From contig NC_010175.1 of the NCBI RefSeq assembly GCF_000018865.1, forward strand, positions 3,844,001 to 3,908,000: a stretch of 64,000 bases of DNA. Direction: 5' to 3'. Positions within the stretch are counted from its first letter, which is position 1, and each line of letters begins with the position of its first letter. Of this stretch, positions 18,116-28,031 are shown piece after piece. Position numbers and translations under genes: made by a program. The notes under the pieces were generated by a model. That model was not told the origin of the DNA. It was given only the letters and a program-made list of their open reading frames with translations, and made no database searches. Source of the DNA: Chloroflexus aurantiacus J-10-fl. GTDB taxonomy: Bacteria; Chloroflexota; Chloroflexia; Chloroflexales; Chloroflexaceae.

Positions 18116-18126
18116 GTAAAGCGTTG

Positions 18127-18161
18127 ATGGTTCTGCGGTGACAATACAACCGCAGAACCAT
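18127..18161 (+). terminator. Hairpin after lon, possible terminator
   Basis: A 12-bp perfect stem, ATGGTTCTGCGG (18127-18138) with CCGCAGAACCAT (18150-18161), and an 11-nt loop. No U-tract follows, so intrinsic termination is uncertain. Confidence 0.45.
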
Positions 18162-18255
18162 ACTCTATTCATACCCAGGCTTTGCATATGATATTCACAC
18201 CGCAGCAGTGGCAAGGCCTCAGCATGTACCCGTGATTGCCTGACCCGGTGTCGTC

Positions 18256-19068
18256 ATGAATGCAATCCTCTGCTACGGCTCTCTTTGTGCTGACTTGCGC
18301 ATCTGGTTACCCCATTGGCCGCGACAAGGCAGCGGTATCCATGCCGTGCGTACACGCTGGTTGGCCGGCGGCAATGCGTTGAACGAAGCCCGCGCACTGG
18401 TGAGCTGGGGTGTCAAGCCGCTCCTGTACGGAGACCGGTTAGGTTACGATGCCGGCGGTGATCTGGTTGCGGCTGAGTTAACCGCGTTGGGCCTGATGAC
18501 CCACATCGAAAGAAGTGCGAACGTCGCAACGCCGGTATGCCATATCCTGATTACCCCCGATGGTGAACGCACGATCATTGCTTTGCGTCAACAGACGGCG
18601 GCTTCGCCACCATCAGCAGAAGTCTTAGCAACCTGCCAGATCGTTAGTGTCAGTCGCTACGGCCTCTACACCACGGAAGTCGCTACCACTGCACGACAGC
18701 TCAATCGGCTGGTGGTGGTCGGTGATGTGAGCGATCCTGCCGATCCCCTGGCTCAGGCCGCCGATGTGATTGTTACGTCGGTTGATCTGTTGGGTACCGC
18801 ACCGTTTCAACGGGCAGCTGCTTTGCAACAGGTGCGTGGCGCCCCCGTCTTCATCACCGACGGCCCTCGTCCGGCTTGGGTTTTGGTTGCCGGTAGCTGG
18901 TACGAAGCAGCACCGCCTTCAACGGAGAGCAGTGATCTCACCGGAGCCGGTGATGTCTTTCGGGCGGGTGTGGTGTACGGTATCTGGAAAGGATGGGACT
19001 GGCAGGAAATCCTTCTGTTTGCTACAAATGCTGCCACGACGTTTGTCATCGAACAATCGACAGCGTGA
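18256..19068 (+). CDS. PfkB/ribokinase-family carbohydrate kinase
   Basis: 270 residues, slightly shorter than the usual 290-330. The N-terminal PfkB signature is partly seen as 'GGNALNEARALVSWG' (sugar-binding glycine motif). The C-terminal 'DLTGAGDVFRAGV' contains the Gly-Ala-Gly-Asp anion hole and catalytic Asp. The enzyme should phosphorylate a sugar or nucleoside hydroxyl with ATP; the substrate is not readable. The ribosome site is poor. The next gene, 93 bases on, is a GH13-like protein, so a carbohydrate role for the pair is plausible. Confidence 0.8.
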   Translation: MNAILCYGSLCADLRIWLPHWPRQGSGIHAVRTRWLAGGNALNEARALVSWGVKPLLYGDRLGYDAGGDLVAAELTALGLMTHIERSANVATPVCHILITPDGERTIIALRQQTAASPPSAEVLATCQIVSVSRYGLYTTEVATTARQLNRLVVVGDVSDPADPLAQAADVIVTSVDLLGTAPFQRAAALQQVRGAPVFITDGPRPAWVLVAGSWYEAAPPSTESSDLTGAGDVFRAGVVYGIWKGWDWQEILLFATNAATTFVIEQSTA

Positions 19069-19161
19069 CCTTGCCTTATGAAGCGGCCATACTTCGTGTT
19101 ATAATCTCTACAACCTGACAGGTAGTATCTACTACCTCTCCTGACACTCGCCAATTGCTCA

Positions 19162-21222
19162 ATGAGTTACGAACTCTACGAACAGACTGACCAGATCATT
19201 TTACGCACCGCTCGTTATGAACTCGGCTGGTCAACGGATAGTGGCGCTCTGATCGTCTTTCGTCGTGATAATGGCCCAAATATTCTCGGTTTTGGCCCTC
19301 CGGTTGCCGGGGTTGATGTTGCTATCGGTTCGCCGACCAATTGGATTACCGCGCAGACGTTCGCGCGCTACATCTGGCATCGTTTGCAGATTCTGCCAGA
19401 TGGTTACCTGCAGATGACAATTATTGTCGGTCTTGGCCCGTTCAAGGTGTTTGATCATTACCTGTTGTCTGACGAGGTGATCGAGCGCTGGATTGAGATC
19501 GAAAATGTCAGCGGTGATGAACTCCGCATGTACGGTGTACGGTTGATCATTCCTCATGTCCAGATTGGCTCGCCAGATCGCTGTACCTTTGAGGCGCCGG
19601 GCAACAGTGTTCGGCCACGTGCACCGTATACCATCGCCTGCACCCAGGATCGTAACATTCTGCCCCGTCGTTTCTTTGCGCCCGGCTTACGTGGTGGCAG
19701 TGCCTTTGAGCCGGCACCAACCCAGGGTGCCGGGGTGATGGCTCTTGTCAATTCTGATCTCGCACTGACCTTCCTCTGCTGGTACGCCGGTGATGATGAG
19801 GCGGCACTTCCATACGTGCAGGGCAGCCACACAGCAGTCTCTTTGGCCTATGAGATTGCTGTTGCCGGCTGGCTGCCCTCAGATTGGCGGTTTGCGCTGG
19901 GACGGCAGTTTTTTACTCTTACCCCCGAACCCTGGCCGGCGGCATTGGCAATCTATCGGGCATTGACGCCATTCCCCCGTCCGCCAATGCCATGGCTGCG
20001 TGATGCAATCATCTATGTCGCCGATCTGCGACAGCACGGTGGTGCTGATGGGTTGCGCCACCGTTTACCTGAACTGACAACGCTTGGGGTCGATACGCTA
20101 TGTTTGTTACCGTGGCATACGGTTGGTGATCGCCCGCATCTAATCGGCGATCTCGAACAGATCGATCCGGCGTGTGGTGATCACGAGACGATCCAACAGC
20201 TTGTTGCAGCAGCTCACCAGCACGGCATGCGGGTCTTGGTAGATGTTGCCATGCAGGGTTGTGCTCCCGATTCTCGTTACCTTAACGAACACCCGGAATG
20301 GTTTGTCCGTGATGAGTCAGGGGCATTTGTGATTGGGACACCGGCAGATGTACCGGCAGTGGCGCGCCATCCCGGTGTTGCTCTTGCTACCGGTGGCTAC
20401 CATTTCGACTGGCTACGCAGCGACTGGCGTCTGTACTGGCAACAATGGGTGATTGGCCAGGTTGATCACTTTGCCCTGGATGGGATACGGGCAGTGGCCC
20501 CATACAGCGCAGCGCCGGCCTGGATACGGCGGGCATCGCTACGGGCGAGTACCGGTTCTGCTTTGATGGTGCAGACCCTACAAGAGATTGCGACAGCCCG
20601 GCCAGAGCTTGCCATGATCTCTACTCTCTCCGGGCCACGGTCTGCCCAATTTGCCGGGGGATGGTTCGATTATCCCAGCCACCATATGCTCGTCCATCTG
20701 GCGATGCGCCGGATTACCCCTGCTGAGTGGTCGGCATATCAGAGAGATTATGCCGAACTCTATCCTGATACCTATCGGATTGGGTTTCTTGAATCTTTCG
20801 ATACTGCCGATTGCAATCCGTTAGCCGATGGCTTACGCGGTTCACGGCTTGGTCAGACGCTCTGGGCAGTGATGCTGTTTAGTGGTCTGACACCGGCGAT
20901 CTGGAATGGTCAGGAGATCGCAGATCGCACTGTCTTACCGCGCCTGTTGGCTTTATGGCGTAAAGAGCCGGCGCTTCGCTATGGGACAGTGGCTTACCAG
21001 GACCTTACGGCCGCTACTGGCGACATTATGATTATCTATCGTGAGTTTGAACAACGGCGCTTGATCGGCGTGATCAATCTGGGCGCGTTACCGGGCCGAT
21101 TCATTGCCCCCCAGCCTATTGGGCGTGATCTGCTCGAAATTTCACCGTTGAGTCGGGAACGGCGCGGTATCGGTGAAGAATTGCGTCTGGCACCGTTCGG
21201 TATCTACTGCTTCGAGGGTTGA
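19162..21222 (+). CDS. GH13 (alpha-amylase-like) protein lacking recognisable catalytic residues
   Basis: 686 residues with no signal peptide. About residues 1-270 are a beta-rich domain without a family I can name. From about 280 a GH13-like barrel is visible: 'RDAIIYVADLR', 'GVDTLCLLPWHTVGD', 'HQHGMRVLVDVAMQG', 'EHPEWFVRDESG', 'HFALDGIRAVAPYS'. In active GH13 enzymes the strand-4 motif ends Arg-x-Asp, the nucleophile; here it reads I-R-A-V. The strand-5 Glu ('LAMISTLSG') and the usual 'NHD' motif ('FDTADCN') are also not obvious. It may be a binding or regulatory paralogue. A TATAAT at 19100-19105 lies upstream without a well-placed -35. Confidence 0.65.
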   Translation: MSYELYEQTDQIILRTARYELGWSTDSGALIVFRRDNGPNILGFGPPVAGVDVAIGSPTNWITAQTFARYIWHRLQILPDGYLQMTIIVGLGPFKVFDHYLLSDEVIERWIEIENVSGDELRMYGVRLIIPHVQIGSPDRCTFEAPGNSVRPRAPYTIACTQDRNILPRRFFAPGLRGGSAFEPAPTQGAGVMALVNSDLALTFLCWYAGDDEAALPYVQGSHTAVSLAYEIAVAGWLPSDWRFALGRQFFTLTPEPWPAALAIYRALTPFPRPPMPWLRDAIIYVADLRQHGGADGLRHRLPELTTLGVDTLCLLPWHTVGDRPHLIGDLEQIDPACGDHETIQQLVAAAHQHGMRVLVDVAMQGCAPDSRYLNEHPEWFVRDESGAFVIGTPADVPAVARHPGVALATGGYHFDWLRSDWRLYWQQWVIGQVDHFALDGIRAVAPYSAAPAWIRRASLRASTGSALMVQTLQEIATARPELAMISTLSGPRSAQFAGGWFDYPSHHMLVHLAMRRITPAEWSAYQRDYAELYPDTYRIGFLESFDTADCNPLADGLRGSRLGQTLWAVMLFSGLTPAIWNGQEIADRTVLPRLLALWRKEPALRYGTVAYQDLTAATGDIMIIYREFEQRRLIGVINLGALPGRFIAPQPIGRDLLEISPLSRERRGIGEELRLAPFGIYCFEG

Positions 21223-21413
21223 CATGGTAACAAGCACGTGACCCCCAGGTGTCGCGTCCATCTTTTTCCCGCTCCCGTCACGTAACACGCGAGGATTGAC
21301 TATTACCCAAACCTGCCGAACGCCTCTTGCGTGAGACCATTCATAGAAAAATTCGCTGTCAATGTCATAATAAGTTCACCCGCGTTTGATCACTCACAAC
21401 ATAGATGAGCGTG

Positions 21414-22094
21414 TTATGCCGCCTGCCTCTCTATGACCAGGATTTGATCTGCAACCGCGGCCAGATCATGTCCTACCACATCCGGCGGTGGAGCCAATGG
21501 GTCGAGTACCATACCTGGACGGGCGACAAAAGCAGCGGCACAACCGGCACGCAAGGCTCCTGCTACGTCCCAGGCATGGGCGGCAATCAACCGTACCTGA
21601 TCCATTGCCACACCCAGCCGATGAGCCGCCATCTGATACACCTCCGGCGCCGGTTTCAAACGGCGAACTTCCTCGACCGACAGACGCACCTCAAAGAAGT
21701 CACGCAGGCCGGCAAAAGCAAGTTGAGCCTCGGCCAGTTCGACATTTGAATTCGTGAGTGTTGCCAGCCTGATCCCGTTGGCCTGCAAGCGTTCGAGTGC
21801 CGGTTGTACATCGGGATGCGGAGGCAGTTGCCGCATACCAGCCAGAATCTGTTGCCGACCGCTACTGCTCAGCTTTACACCACGGCGTGCGGCTGTCATT
21901 GTCAGTGCGGCATCGCCAATCTGCGCGAATGGAACATAGCTTCCCGTAATGGTGACCACCATTGCCAGGTGAATCACCTGCTGAAACCACTCGTGCCGCA
22001 CGCCAGGGTCGCCAAACGCCTGCTCAAACATAGGATCGAGGGCACGCAGGTCGAGCAAGGTCTCATTCACGTCGAAGACACAAACACGTGGCAT
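21414..22094 (-). CDS. Haloacid dehalogenase, type II (HAD superfamily)
   Basis: The open frame extends to 22412, but the ATG at 22094 has a GGAG ribosome site and begins right at the HAD motif, giving 226 residues, the usual size of L-2-haloacid dehalogenases. Motif I 'FDVNETLLDL' has the nucleophile Asp8; motif II is 'ATLTNSN'; a Lys lies in 'RRLKPAPEVY'; and 'AAHAWDVAGALRAG' matches motif IV of the type II subfamily, which replaces the usual GDxxxD. The family hydrolyses carbon-halogen bonds of short 2-haloacids, though many members are general phosphatase-like enzymes. It is divergent from the lipoprotein gene at 22224. Confidence 0.88.
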   Translation of the reverse strand: MPRVCVFDVNETLLDLRALDPMFEQAFGDPGVRHEWFQQVIHLAMVVTITGSYVPFAQIGDAALTMTAARRGVKLSSSGRQQILAGMRQLPPHPDVQPALERLQANGIRLATLTNSNVELAEAQLAFAGLRDFFEVRLSVEEVRRLKPAPEVYQMAAHRLGVAMDQVRLIAAHAWDVAGALRAGCAAAFVARPGMVLDPLAPPPDVVGHDLAAVADQILVIERQAA

Positions 22095-22223
22095 AGCAGT
22101 TCTCCTGTTTGATAGTAGATGCATATTATACAGCCTCGGATACGGCTGCCCTGAATGGAACGAATTGCTGTGGGTGTGCGTCATACCAGTAAAGCACCAC
22201 GTCTGAACTGCAAAGGACTGCTT

Positions 22224-22889
22224 ATGCGAGCATTGCTTGTCATCTTGATCGGAGTGTTTCTTTTGGTAGCCTGTGGGACGGCAACCGGCTCTCTGCCTGC
22301 GCAGCCCTTGCCGCCGCCCGGTCAGCCATTTCGCACGCAGCCGCCGGCGGCGACGCGCGATGCATCCCTGCCAGCACCGACAGCAACCATATTGTCGGAA
22401 GAAACTGCTCAACCACCACCGGCCCCAGTTGTGCTACCAACCGTTGGGGCAACGGTTGTATTACCACCAACGGTGGCAACACCACTGCCTGCCGTACCAC
22501 CAGTAAAGGAGACCCCTATGCCGCCGTCAGATCAGGGTGGAACATCACCGATGCCGGCCAATGCCCAACCACTGACACCCCCCTACGATCCGAACCTGGC
22601 CCGCCTCATTGATCAGGCAAAACAAGACCTGGCCCAGCGCCTGGGGGTGGATGTGTCTGTGATCGAGGTGGCCCAGGTTGCCGCTGTCACCTGGCCGGAT
22701 GGCTCACTCGGATGTCCGCGACCGGGCATGGCGTACATCCAGGTGCTCATTGATGGCGTGTTCGTGCAGCTTCGGGTTGGCGATCAACTCTACAACTACC
22801 ACGGTGATGGCCGCCAACCACTCTTCCTGTGCGATGCGCAGTTCGGCCCGCAGTCGCAGCGGCCATTGCCGCCACGGCAGGCGCCGTAG
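22224..22889 (+). CDS. Lipoprotein of unknown function, proline/threonine-rich linker
   Basis: The frame opens at 22155, but the ATG at 22224 starts a lipoprotein signal (RALLVILIGVFLLVAC) whose lipobox L-V-A-C sets the mature Cys at residue 17. Residues about 20-130 are a Pro/Thr/Gln-rich spacer, likely extended outside the membrane. The C-terminal 90 residues are a compact domain ('LARLIDQAKQDLAQRLGVD', 'VTWPDGSLGCPRPGMAYIQV', 'GDQLYNYHGDGRQPLFLC') with a Cys in 'GSLGCP' and another near the end that could pair. This domain recurs in many Chloroflexota lipoproteins without known function. Function not assigned. Confidence 0.7.
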   Translation: MRALLVILIGVFLLVACGTATGSLPAQPLPPPGQPFRTQPPAATRDASLPAPTATILSEETAQPPPAPVVLPTVGATVVLPPTVATPLPAVPPVKETPMPPSDQGGTSPMPANAQPLTPPYDPNLARLIDQAKQDLAQRLGVDVSVIEVAQVAAVTWPDGSLGCPRPGMAYIQVLIDGVFVQLRVGDQLYNYHGDGRQPLFLCDAQFGPQSQRPLPPRQAP

Positions 22890-22984
22890 ATATTGATACG
22901 TGTATGTGTGCTCGCTTGCTGATCCGGGGCGGGACGTTGCGAGGGTTTGAGTTGAGTGGTTGAATACGACTGTACTTCGTAACA

Positions 22985-23020
22985 TAAGGATGGGGCGATA
23001 TCGATGTCGCCCCATCCTTA
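22985..23020. terminator. Bidirectional terminator between lipoprotein and subtilisin genes
   Basis: A 14-bp perfect stem (22985-22998 with 23007-23020; arms TAAGGATGGGGCGA / TCGCCCCATCCTTA) and an 8-nt loop between two converging genes. The AT pairs at the stem base can supply a short U-run in both directions. Confidence 0.7.
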
Positions 23021-23042
23021 AGCTATCGCGCAATGATTGCCG

Positions 23043-26000
23043 CTACGGTCGGACAACCTCACCACTGAACGGATCAATGTACGTGCCGAAGAAGGATGGA
23101 CTGGTCAGTTCGGCGTAGTTCGTCCAGCGTCCGAGGCGTACACCCTGGGCGCGGAAGCCAATGGTGATGGTCTGTCCCGGTGTGCCGGGGGTGGTTGCGA
23201 TGTAAACATCGTTCGAGTTCGCGGTTGGTATAGTACCCACAATCGGGCCGAAGCCGTCGTTGCTGTAGATATTCGCCCCGCGATTACCGAACGCATTCTC
23301 GGCGCCGACGGTGACATAGCCGCTATCGCCATCAGAGAGGGTCGGACCGTAGGAGTAGGTAATGTCTTCGACGCCGTTCAATCCGATCCAGATCTGGAAG
23401 GTGTTCAATTCACCGTCACCCCAGTTCGGTGCGTTTTCCCACTCCAGAATCAGCCAGCAGGCATTCGCCGGATTGCTGCATGGTCCAAATCCAACAAGGT
23501 AAGCGTAGTAGCCACCTCCAGCGCTACCGTCGAGGTCGGTCCAGAACGCACCCAGCGTATTGTTCGGGCGGGCAGGGTTGGGGAAGGTACGGTTGATATA
23601 TTGCACATCTGCCGCCGTACCGCCACCGATCACAGCATACCCGTTGCTGACCATGCCGATAGTGTTGTACGTTTGCCCACCGAAGACAAACGGGCGACTC
23701 AGGGTGAAGTTGGCAATCGTCTCGTCACCGAGGCTCACATTCGGGGACGCACCGAGGCTGGCAAGCGACAGATATCCGTTGAAGGTCAAACGACCCGCGC
23801 TAATGTTGGGTGGCGATGCGCCGGTGAGGGTTCCACTGAAGGTCAGGCCGTTGCTCGTTTCGGTGGCACCACCGGTGACACTCCCGCTCACCAGTTTCAA
23901 CTGTTTCGGCATGGTATCGTTGAGCGTCACTGTGACGTCGTTGAAGGTGGTATTGGTGATCGAGATGGTGCAGTCGGTTGTCCCGCGCAAGGCCAGGGTC
24001 GCCGGATCGCACTGCTTCTCCATCCGAATATCAGGCTCGCCACGTACAATCGTGACAGGGAAACGAACCTGACAGCCGTTCCGTTCGGTGAAGATGACCA
24101 CGGCATGCCGTACCTGTCCTAACGGCACATCACGGGCATCAACCGTGATATTGAAGGTGTACGTACCGTTTGCCGGAACGAAGAACTCCTTCGGTACAAT
24201 GACCTTGAAGTCGCGTGGTTGGCCGGCCTGGTACGAAATGGTGCTCTTGTAGAAGCTGTTGTACCCCGACACTTCACGTACCGTGCGGCTGACGGTGATC
24301 AATCCCGGCATTCTCGGTACGTACAGGCTGGGATAATTGGCCTTCCACAGTTCATTCTGCAATGCCAGATAATTGGCACCGGTCTCGTCGAATGTCAGGC
24401 CGGGGTCCCAGGCTTTGCGCAAATCAATGCGGCCTGAACCGGCATCGAATGGCGTAAAGCGAGTAACACCGTCCTCTTTATAGACACCGGCAGCTTTCGC
24501 ACTGGTCATCAGCGCTGATTTGATCTGACCGGGCGTCCAGGTTGGGTTGAGCCACTTGAGCAGGATTGCAGCACCGGCATTGTGCGGGCTGGACATCGAC
24601 GTACCGCTCAGGAAGGCGAACTGTGGTACCGCCTGCCCGTATTCAATTGCTGTATAGCCGGCCAGAATGTTGACACCGGGTGCAGTCACGTCAGGCTTGC
24701 TGATACCGAGGGTCTGACCAGGACCACCGCGCGAACTGAAGCCGGCCATCACATCTCCCTGGATCGGGCCGGGTGCGCCAGGGGTGAAGGTCGCCGTGGC
24801 ACCGGGGTTGGCAGTCAGGAAGGCCAGCAATGCGCTGCCATCGGTGTTCTGGATGTGTACTGTCGGAATTGAGTGGAAGTCGGCGTCAAGGCTGCTCGGT
24901 GTTGGATTGTAGAGGATCATACCGATAGCGCCACCGGCTGCCACATTCGCGCTCTTCGCAACGCGGGCAATGATTCCTCGTTCGCACACAACGATCTGGC
25001 CGGTGAAAGTGCCGGCTGCTGCTGGGTTGAGACACAGCGGGTCGGTGGTGTTGACGACAACCGGCGCAGGCGTCGAAATGCCGGCGCCACTCGAAGCGCC
25101 AACCGCAGTGAAGGTTCCGCTGCTGCCCTGTACCGTCAATGTACTGAGGTACGACCGATCTGAGGTGCTGGCACCAACCGTCGCTACCCACGGTTCGCGG
25201 TGGTTGACCGTATCGGGTGCCGGGCCGGAGTTGCCTGCCGATGCCGACACCAGAATCCCGGCATTGTAGGCGTCAAGAAATGCAAGTGAGGCGATGTCGC
25301 TGTACGGATTGGTACCACCGCTGATCGAGAAGTTGATCACGTGTACACCATCGCGGATTGCCTGCTGAACAGCGGCTGCCGAGTCGGTCGTAAAGCATCC
25401 CAGCTCACCACACACTTTGTAGTTTACGATGTATGCCCGTGGCGCGATGCCGGAGATGGTTCCGAATACCCGGCTGCCATCACTGGCCGGAACGCCACGG
25501 TTACCGGCTGCCGTTGAAGCAGTATGGGTACCGTGTCCATCATCATCGCGACCAGAGCGGAACTCGTATGGTTGAGTGCCGACAAAGAAATCGTAGGCAC
25601 TCATAAAGCGGTACGAACCGATCAGCTTGTTATTGCAGGTGAACGGCGCATCACCGGGTGTCGCACTGCCGAAATTACAGGCGCGGAGACCACCAGGATT
25701 ACCCGGCGCGGGTGGTGGGGGAGCGTAGGGTTTGCCGAGCGGATCGGGGTCGGAGAATGACGGATGTTCGGGCCAGACACCACTGTCGAGGACGCCAAAG
25801 ATCACGCCTTCACCGGCAAATGCCGAACCACCGCCACGATTCCATGCCGTGGTTGCCCCAATGAACGCAGGGGTGCGGTAGGTCTCGATGCGCTCAATCC
25901 GGTCGTTAATCACCTCAACCACATTAGGTAACCGACGCAATTGGTCGAGATGACTGACCGGAGCGGCCACCGAAACACCGCCGATGATCAGATCAAAACG

Positions 26001-26390
26001 GTGCGTGACAATCAGACCGGGGATGCGCTGTTGCGCCTGGGCGATCAGCGCATCAAGTTCGGCGTTCAGTTGACGCAGATAGTCCTGGGCTGCGGGGGCG
26101 TTGATGTCAGTGATACCATTCTGCGCCATAAACGAGGCGAGTGATGGTGAGTCGATCTTGAGGAAGACGCTGGCGAGGGTGCCGTCGCGTGAAAGGGCTA
26201 GATTTTTGTTGACAGCCACATCTTCACGGCTACTTGCAGTGAGGGGTTCGATGGTTAACGGCGTTCCGGGCGTTGGGCGATCAGGGCGCGGTTGCGCTTC
26301 TACAGGACGTAACGGTAAAATTCCAGCCAGTACGAGCGACAGTAGCAACGTCAATGCAACCAGATAGTTGCGTGAAAATAGACGACTCAT
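23043..26390 (-). CDS. Secreted subtilisin-like serine protease (S8) with PA and C-terminal beta domains
   Basis: The ATG at 26390 follows an AAGGGGGGCAC ribosome site and begins a signal peptide (SRLFSRNYLVALTLLLSLVL, cut near 'VEAQ'), giving 1115 residues. An inhibitor_I9-like propeptide covers about 60-165. The catalytic triad is Asp202 ('GVLDSGVWPEH'), His286 ('DGHGTHTA') and Ser598 ('SGTSMSSPH'). A PA domain is inserted at about 440-540. The C-terminal half has beta-sandwich domains, including a DUF11-like part ('DCTISITNTTFNDVTVTLND'). It is an extracellular endopeptidase, probably for nutrient proteins or surface turnover. With the metalloprotease at 7795 it shares an unusual G-run ribosome site. 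Confidence 0.92.
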   Translation of the reverse strand: MSRLFSRNYLVALTLLLSLVLAGILPLRPVEAQPRPDRPTPGTPLTIEPLTASSREDVAVNKNLALSRDGTLASVFLKIDSPSLASFMAQNGITDINAPAAQDYLRQLNAELDALIAQAQQRIPGLIVTHRFDLIIGGVSVAAPVSHLDQLRRLPNVVEVINDRIERIETYRTPAFIGATTAWNRGGGSAFAGEGVIFGVLDSGVWPEHPSFSDPDPLGKPYAPPPPAPGNPGGLRACNFGSATPGDAPFTCNNKLIGSYRFMSAYDFFVGTQPYEFRSGRDDDGHGTHTASTAAGNRGVPASDGSRVFGTISGIAPRAYIVNYKVCGELGCFTTDSAAAVQQAIRDGVHVINFSISGGTNPYSDIASLAFLDAYNAGILVSASAGNSGPAPDTVNHREPWVATVGASTSDRSYLSTLTVQGSSGTFTAVGASSGAGISTPAPVVVNTTDPLCLNPAAAGTFTGQIVVCERGIIARVAKSANVAAGGAIGMILYNPTPSSLDADFHSIPTVHIQNTDGSALLAFLTANPGATATFTPGAPGPIQGDVMAGFSSRGGPGQTLGISKPDVTAPGVNILAGYTAIEYGQAVPQFAFLSGTSMSSPHNAGAAILLKWLNPTWTPGQIKSALMTSAKAAGVYKEDGVTRFTPFDAGSGRIDLRKAWDPGLTFDETGANYLALQNELWKANYPSLYVPRMPGLITVSRTVREVSGYNSFYKSTISYQAGQPRDFKVIVPKEFFVPANGTYTFNITVDARDVPLGQVRHAVVIFTERNGCQVRFPVTIVRGEPDIRMEKQCDPATLALRGTTDCTISITNTTFNDVTVTLNDTMPKQLKLVSGSVTGGATETSNGLTFSGTLTGASPPNISAGRLTFNGYLSLASLGASPNVSLGDETIANFTLSRPFVFGGQTYNTIGMVSNGYAVIGGGTAADVQYINRTFPNPARPNNTLGAFWTDLDGSAGGGYYAYLVGFGPCSNPANACWLILEWENAPNWGDGELNTFQIWIGLNGVEDITYSYGPTLSDGDSGYVTVGAENAFGNRGANIYSNDGFGPIVGTIPTANSNDVYIATTPGTPGQTITIGFRAQGVRLGRWTNYAELTSPSFFGTYIDPFSGEVVRP

Positions 26391-27439
26391 GTGCCCCCCT
26401 TGATTACACAAAAACGAGACAGCGGCATACTCCCTTGTATGGCGTCATGACAGTACGATCTCACCTCCTTACCCGGAAAACAGAACAGAAATCCCCCAGG
26501 TACAGGCTATGCCGTGTACCCTGAATATTTGTTCTTTGCTGACCTACCACGAACGATGTTTATTGTAATAGAAACTCCGTAAAGTTTCAAGAGGTTAACG
26601 GTTGGCTAATCAAATTGTTGAGATCAATAGATGAAAAATTATTTATTCGTTTAATGAAAAGTTTGTCATAAACCGTTTTGAGCTTAACGTAATCGTAGGC
26701 TTTCATTTCTACCGGTATCCACGTATTGGGTTGGCTGCTACGCGGTGATCCTGTTTCGCGGTTGGCAATCTCACATAATGGTACGTTGTCTATACGCATG
26801 ATCTACGCCGGCAATATTGGGTGTGTAGAATTGATCTCATTGACCCCGGGAACGTGCACCGCCGGCTCGCCTTGCTATGCATTACCCACATGTCACCAGG
26901 CAGTCGGTATGCCCCCTCATAGCACATCGTGCTGGAAACGGCGCATCGTTCATCACGCACACCAGGCAGTCATGGGTTCCGCAACGTCCTGCTCCCCGCC
27001 GGCAGGTCAGCCCTGCGGTCGTGCGGGCTGATGCCCTCCCTCACGACGTGGTGGCCCCGCTGCGGCTACTCATGTGTGCGCATGGCACCTGCTCCCCGCG
27101 GGCAGGCCAACCCCGCAGGGGCTTCAAGGAAGTGAGGCAGGGTTGTAACCCGCCGACTCGCCGGCGATCACCCCCACTCCCGCATGCGAGCTATGCAGTA
27201 TTCGAGTTATGGGTAATGCATAGGCCTCGCCTTGACCCTGGGAGCGCGCGTCGCCGGCTCGCCGACTTCGTCGGTATCTCTCCTTCACACTTCTAATATA
27301 TTGCTAACACAGCGCTGATGACTATCTAACATCGGTTTTTTATCTACAAAGACGTACACCTTTTGCATCATCATCGCTGCATCGGCCCGACGCAGAGCGC
27401 TGCGCCGATGTACGTTGACGATCAAGGAGGTGGTGTGCC
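26391..27439. other. Gap: AT-rich leader, then GC-rich repeat debris
   Basis: No supported gene. 26540-26720 is AT-rich and likely holds the subtilisin promoter on the minus strand. 26840-27263 is bounded by direct repeats of about 32 bp (26840-26872 and 27232-27263, TGACCCYGGGA...GCCGGCTCGCC) and by inverted copies of CTATGCATTACCC (26875-26887 and, reversed, 27211-27223). This looks like the remains of a repetitive element. 27380-27425 contains CATCGGC/GCCGATG arms of a possible leader hairpin before doxX. Confidence 0.5.
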
Positions 27440-27973
27440 ATGACGATGGATCTGGGTCTGCTCATCCTGCAACTGGTTGTTGGGCTGCTCATGATGGGGC
27501 ACGGTGCCCAGAAGCTGTTCGGCTGGTTCGGTGGTCATGGCCTGCGGGCAACCGCCGATTGGCTGGCAGGTATGGGAATACGTGCACCACGTTTCTGGGC
27601 ACTAATGGCCGGTCTGGCTGAGTTTGGCGGCGGTCTTCTCTTTGCCCTCGGCCTCTTCCATCCGCTTGGCTCACTGGCAATCATTGCCGTTATGATCGCG
27701 GCAATCGCTCTCGTCCACTGGTCACACGGACTGTGGATTAGCAATGGGGGCAGTGAATACAATATCGTTCTCCTTGTCCTGGCCGCGGTAATGGGGCTGT
27801 GGGAACCCGGTGCCTACACGCTCGACCGTGCTCTCGGTATCGCCCTTCCGCAGCCACAAACCTTCTGGATTGGCCTGATCCTCGTGTTGGCCGGTCTGGC
27901 CTTCGCCCTCCTGCGCCGGCAGTCGCGCACGACGATGGCTGCGGCGAGTGGTGCTGGTCAGGCCGCTCATTAG
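27440..27973 (+). CDS. DoxX-family membrane protein
   Basis: 177 residues, with an excellent ribosome site (AAGGAGGTG) eight bases before the ATG. The family's first helix is clear: 'LLILQLVVGLLMMGHGAQKLFGWFGGHG', followed by 'FWALMAGLAEFGGGLLFALGLFHPLGSLAIIAVMIAAIA' and two further helices, four in all. DoxX proteins sit in the cytoplasmic membrane; in other bacteria they take part in thiol/redox stress complexes or quinone-linked reactions. The gene is 58 bases upstream of groES, and a G/C-rich hairpin lies between them. Precise role unknown. Confidence 0.85.
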   Translation: MTMDLGLLILQLVVGLLMMGHGAQKLFGWFGGHGLRATADWLAGMGIRAPRFWALMAGLAEFGGGLLFALGLFHPLGSLAIIAVMIAAIALVHWSHGLWISNGGSEYNIVLLVLAAVMGLWEPGAYTLDRALGIALPQPQTFWIGLILVLAGLAFALLRRQSRTTMAAASGAGQAAH

Positions 27974-27980
27974 GCAAGGT

Positions 27981-28004
27981 GGGGTAGTGCCTGGACACTA
28001 CCCC
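27981..28004 (+). terminator. Hairpin between doxX and groES, attenuator or terminator
   Basis: GGGGTAGTG (27981-27989), a 6-nt loop and CACTACCCC (27996-28004). No U-tract. It may partly terminate doxX transcription or shape the groES leader. No CIRCE repeat was found in this gap. Confidence 0.4.
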
Positions 28005-28031
28005 CAACCCTGAATAATGAGGAGGTCGTCT

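Noticed and set aside
23037-24122. 361-codon plus-strand frame
   Set aside because: Antisense shadow of the subtilisin gene.
26587-26799. 70-codon minus-strand frame in the AT-rich gap
   Set aside because: Weak start, no recognisable domain; low-complexity AT-rich context makes chance likely.
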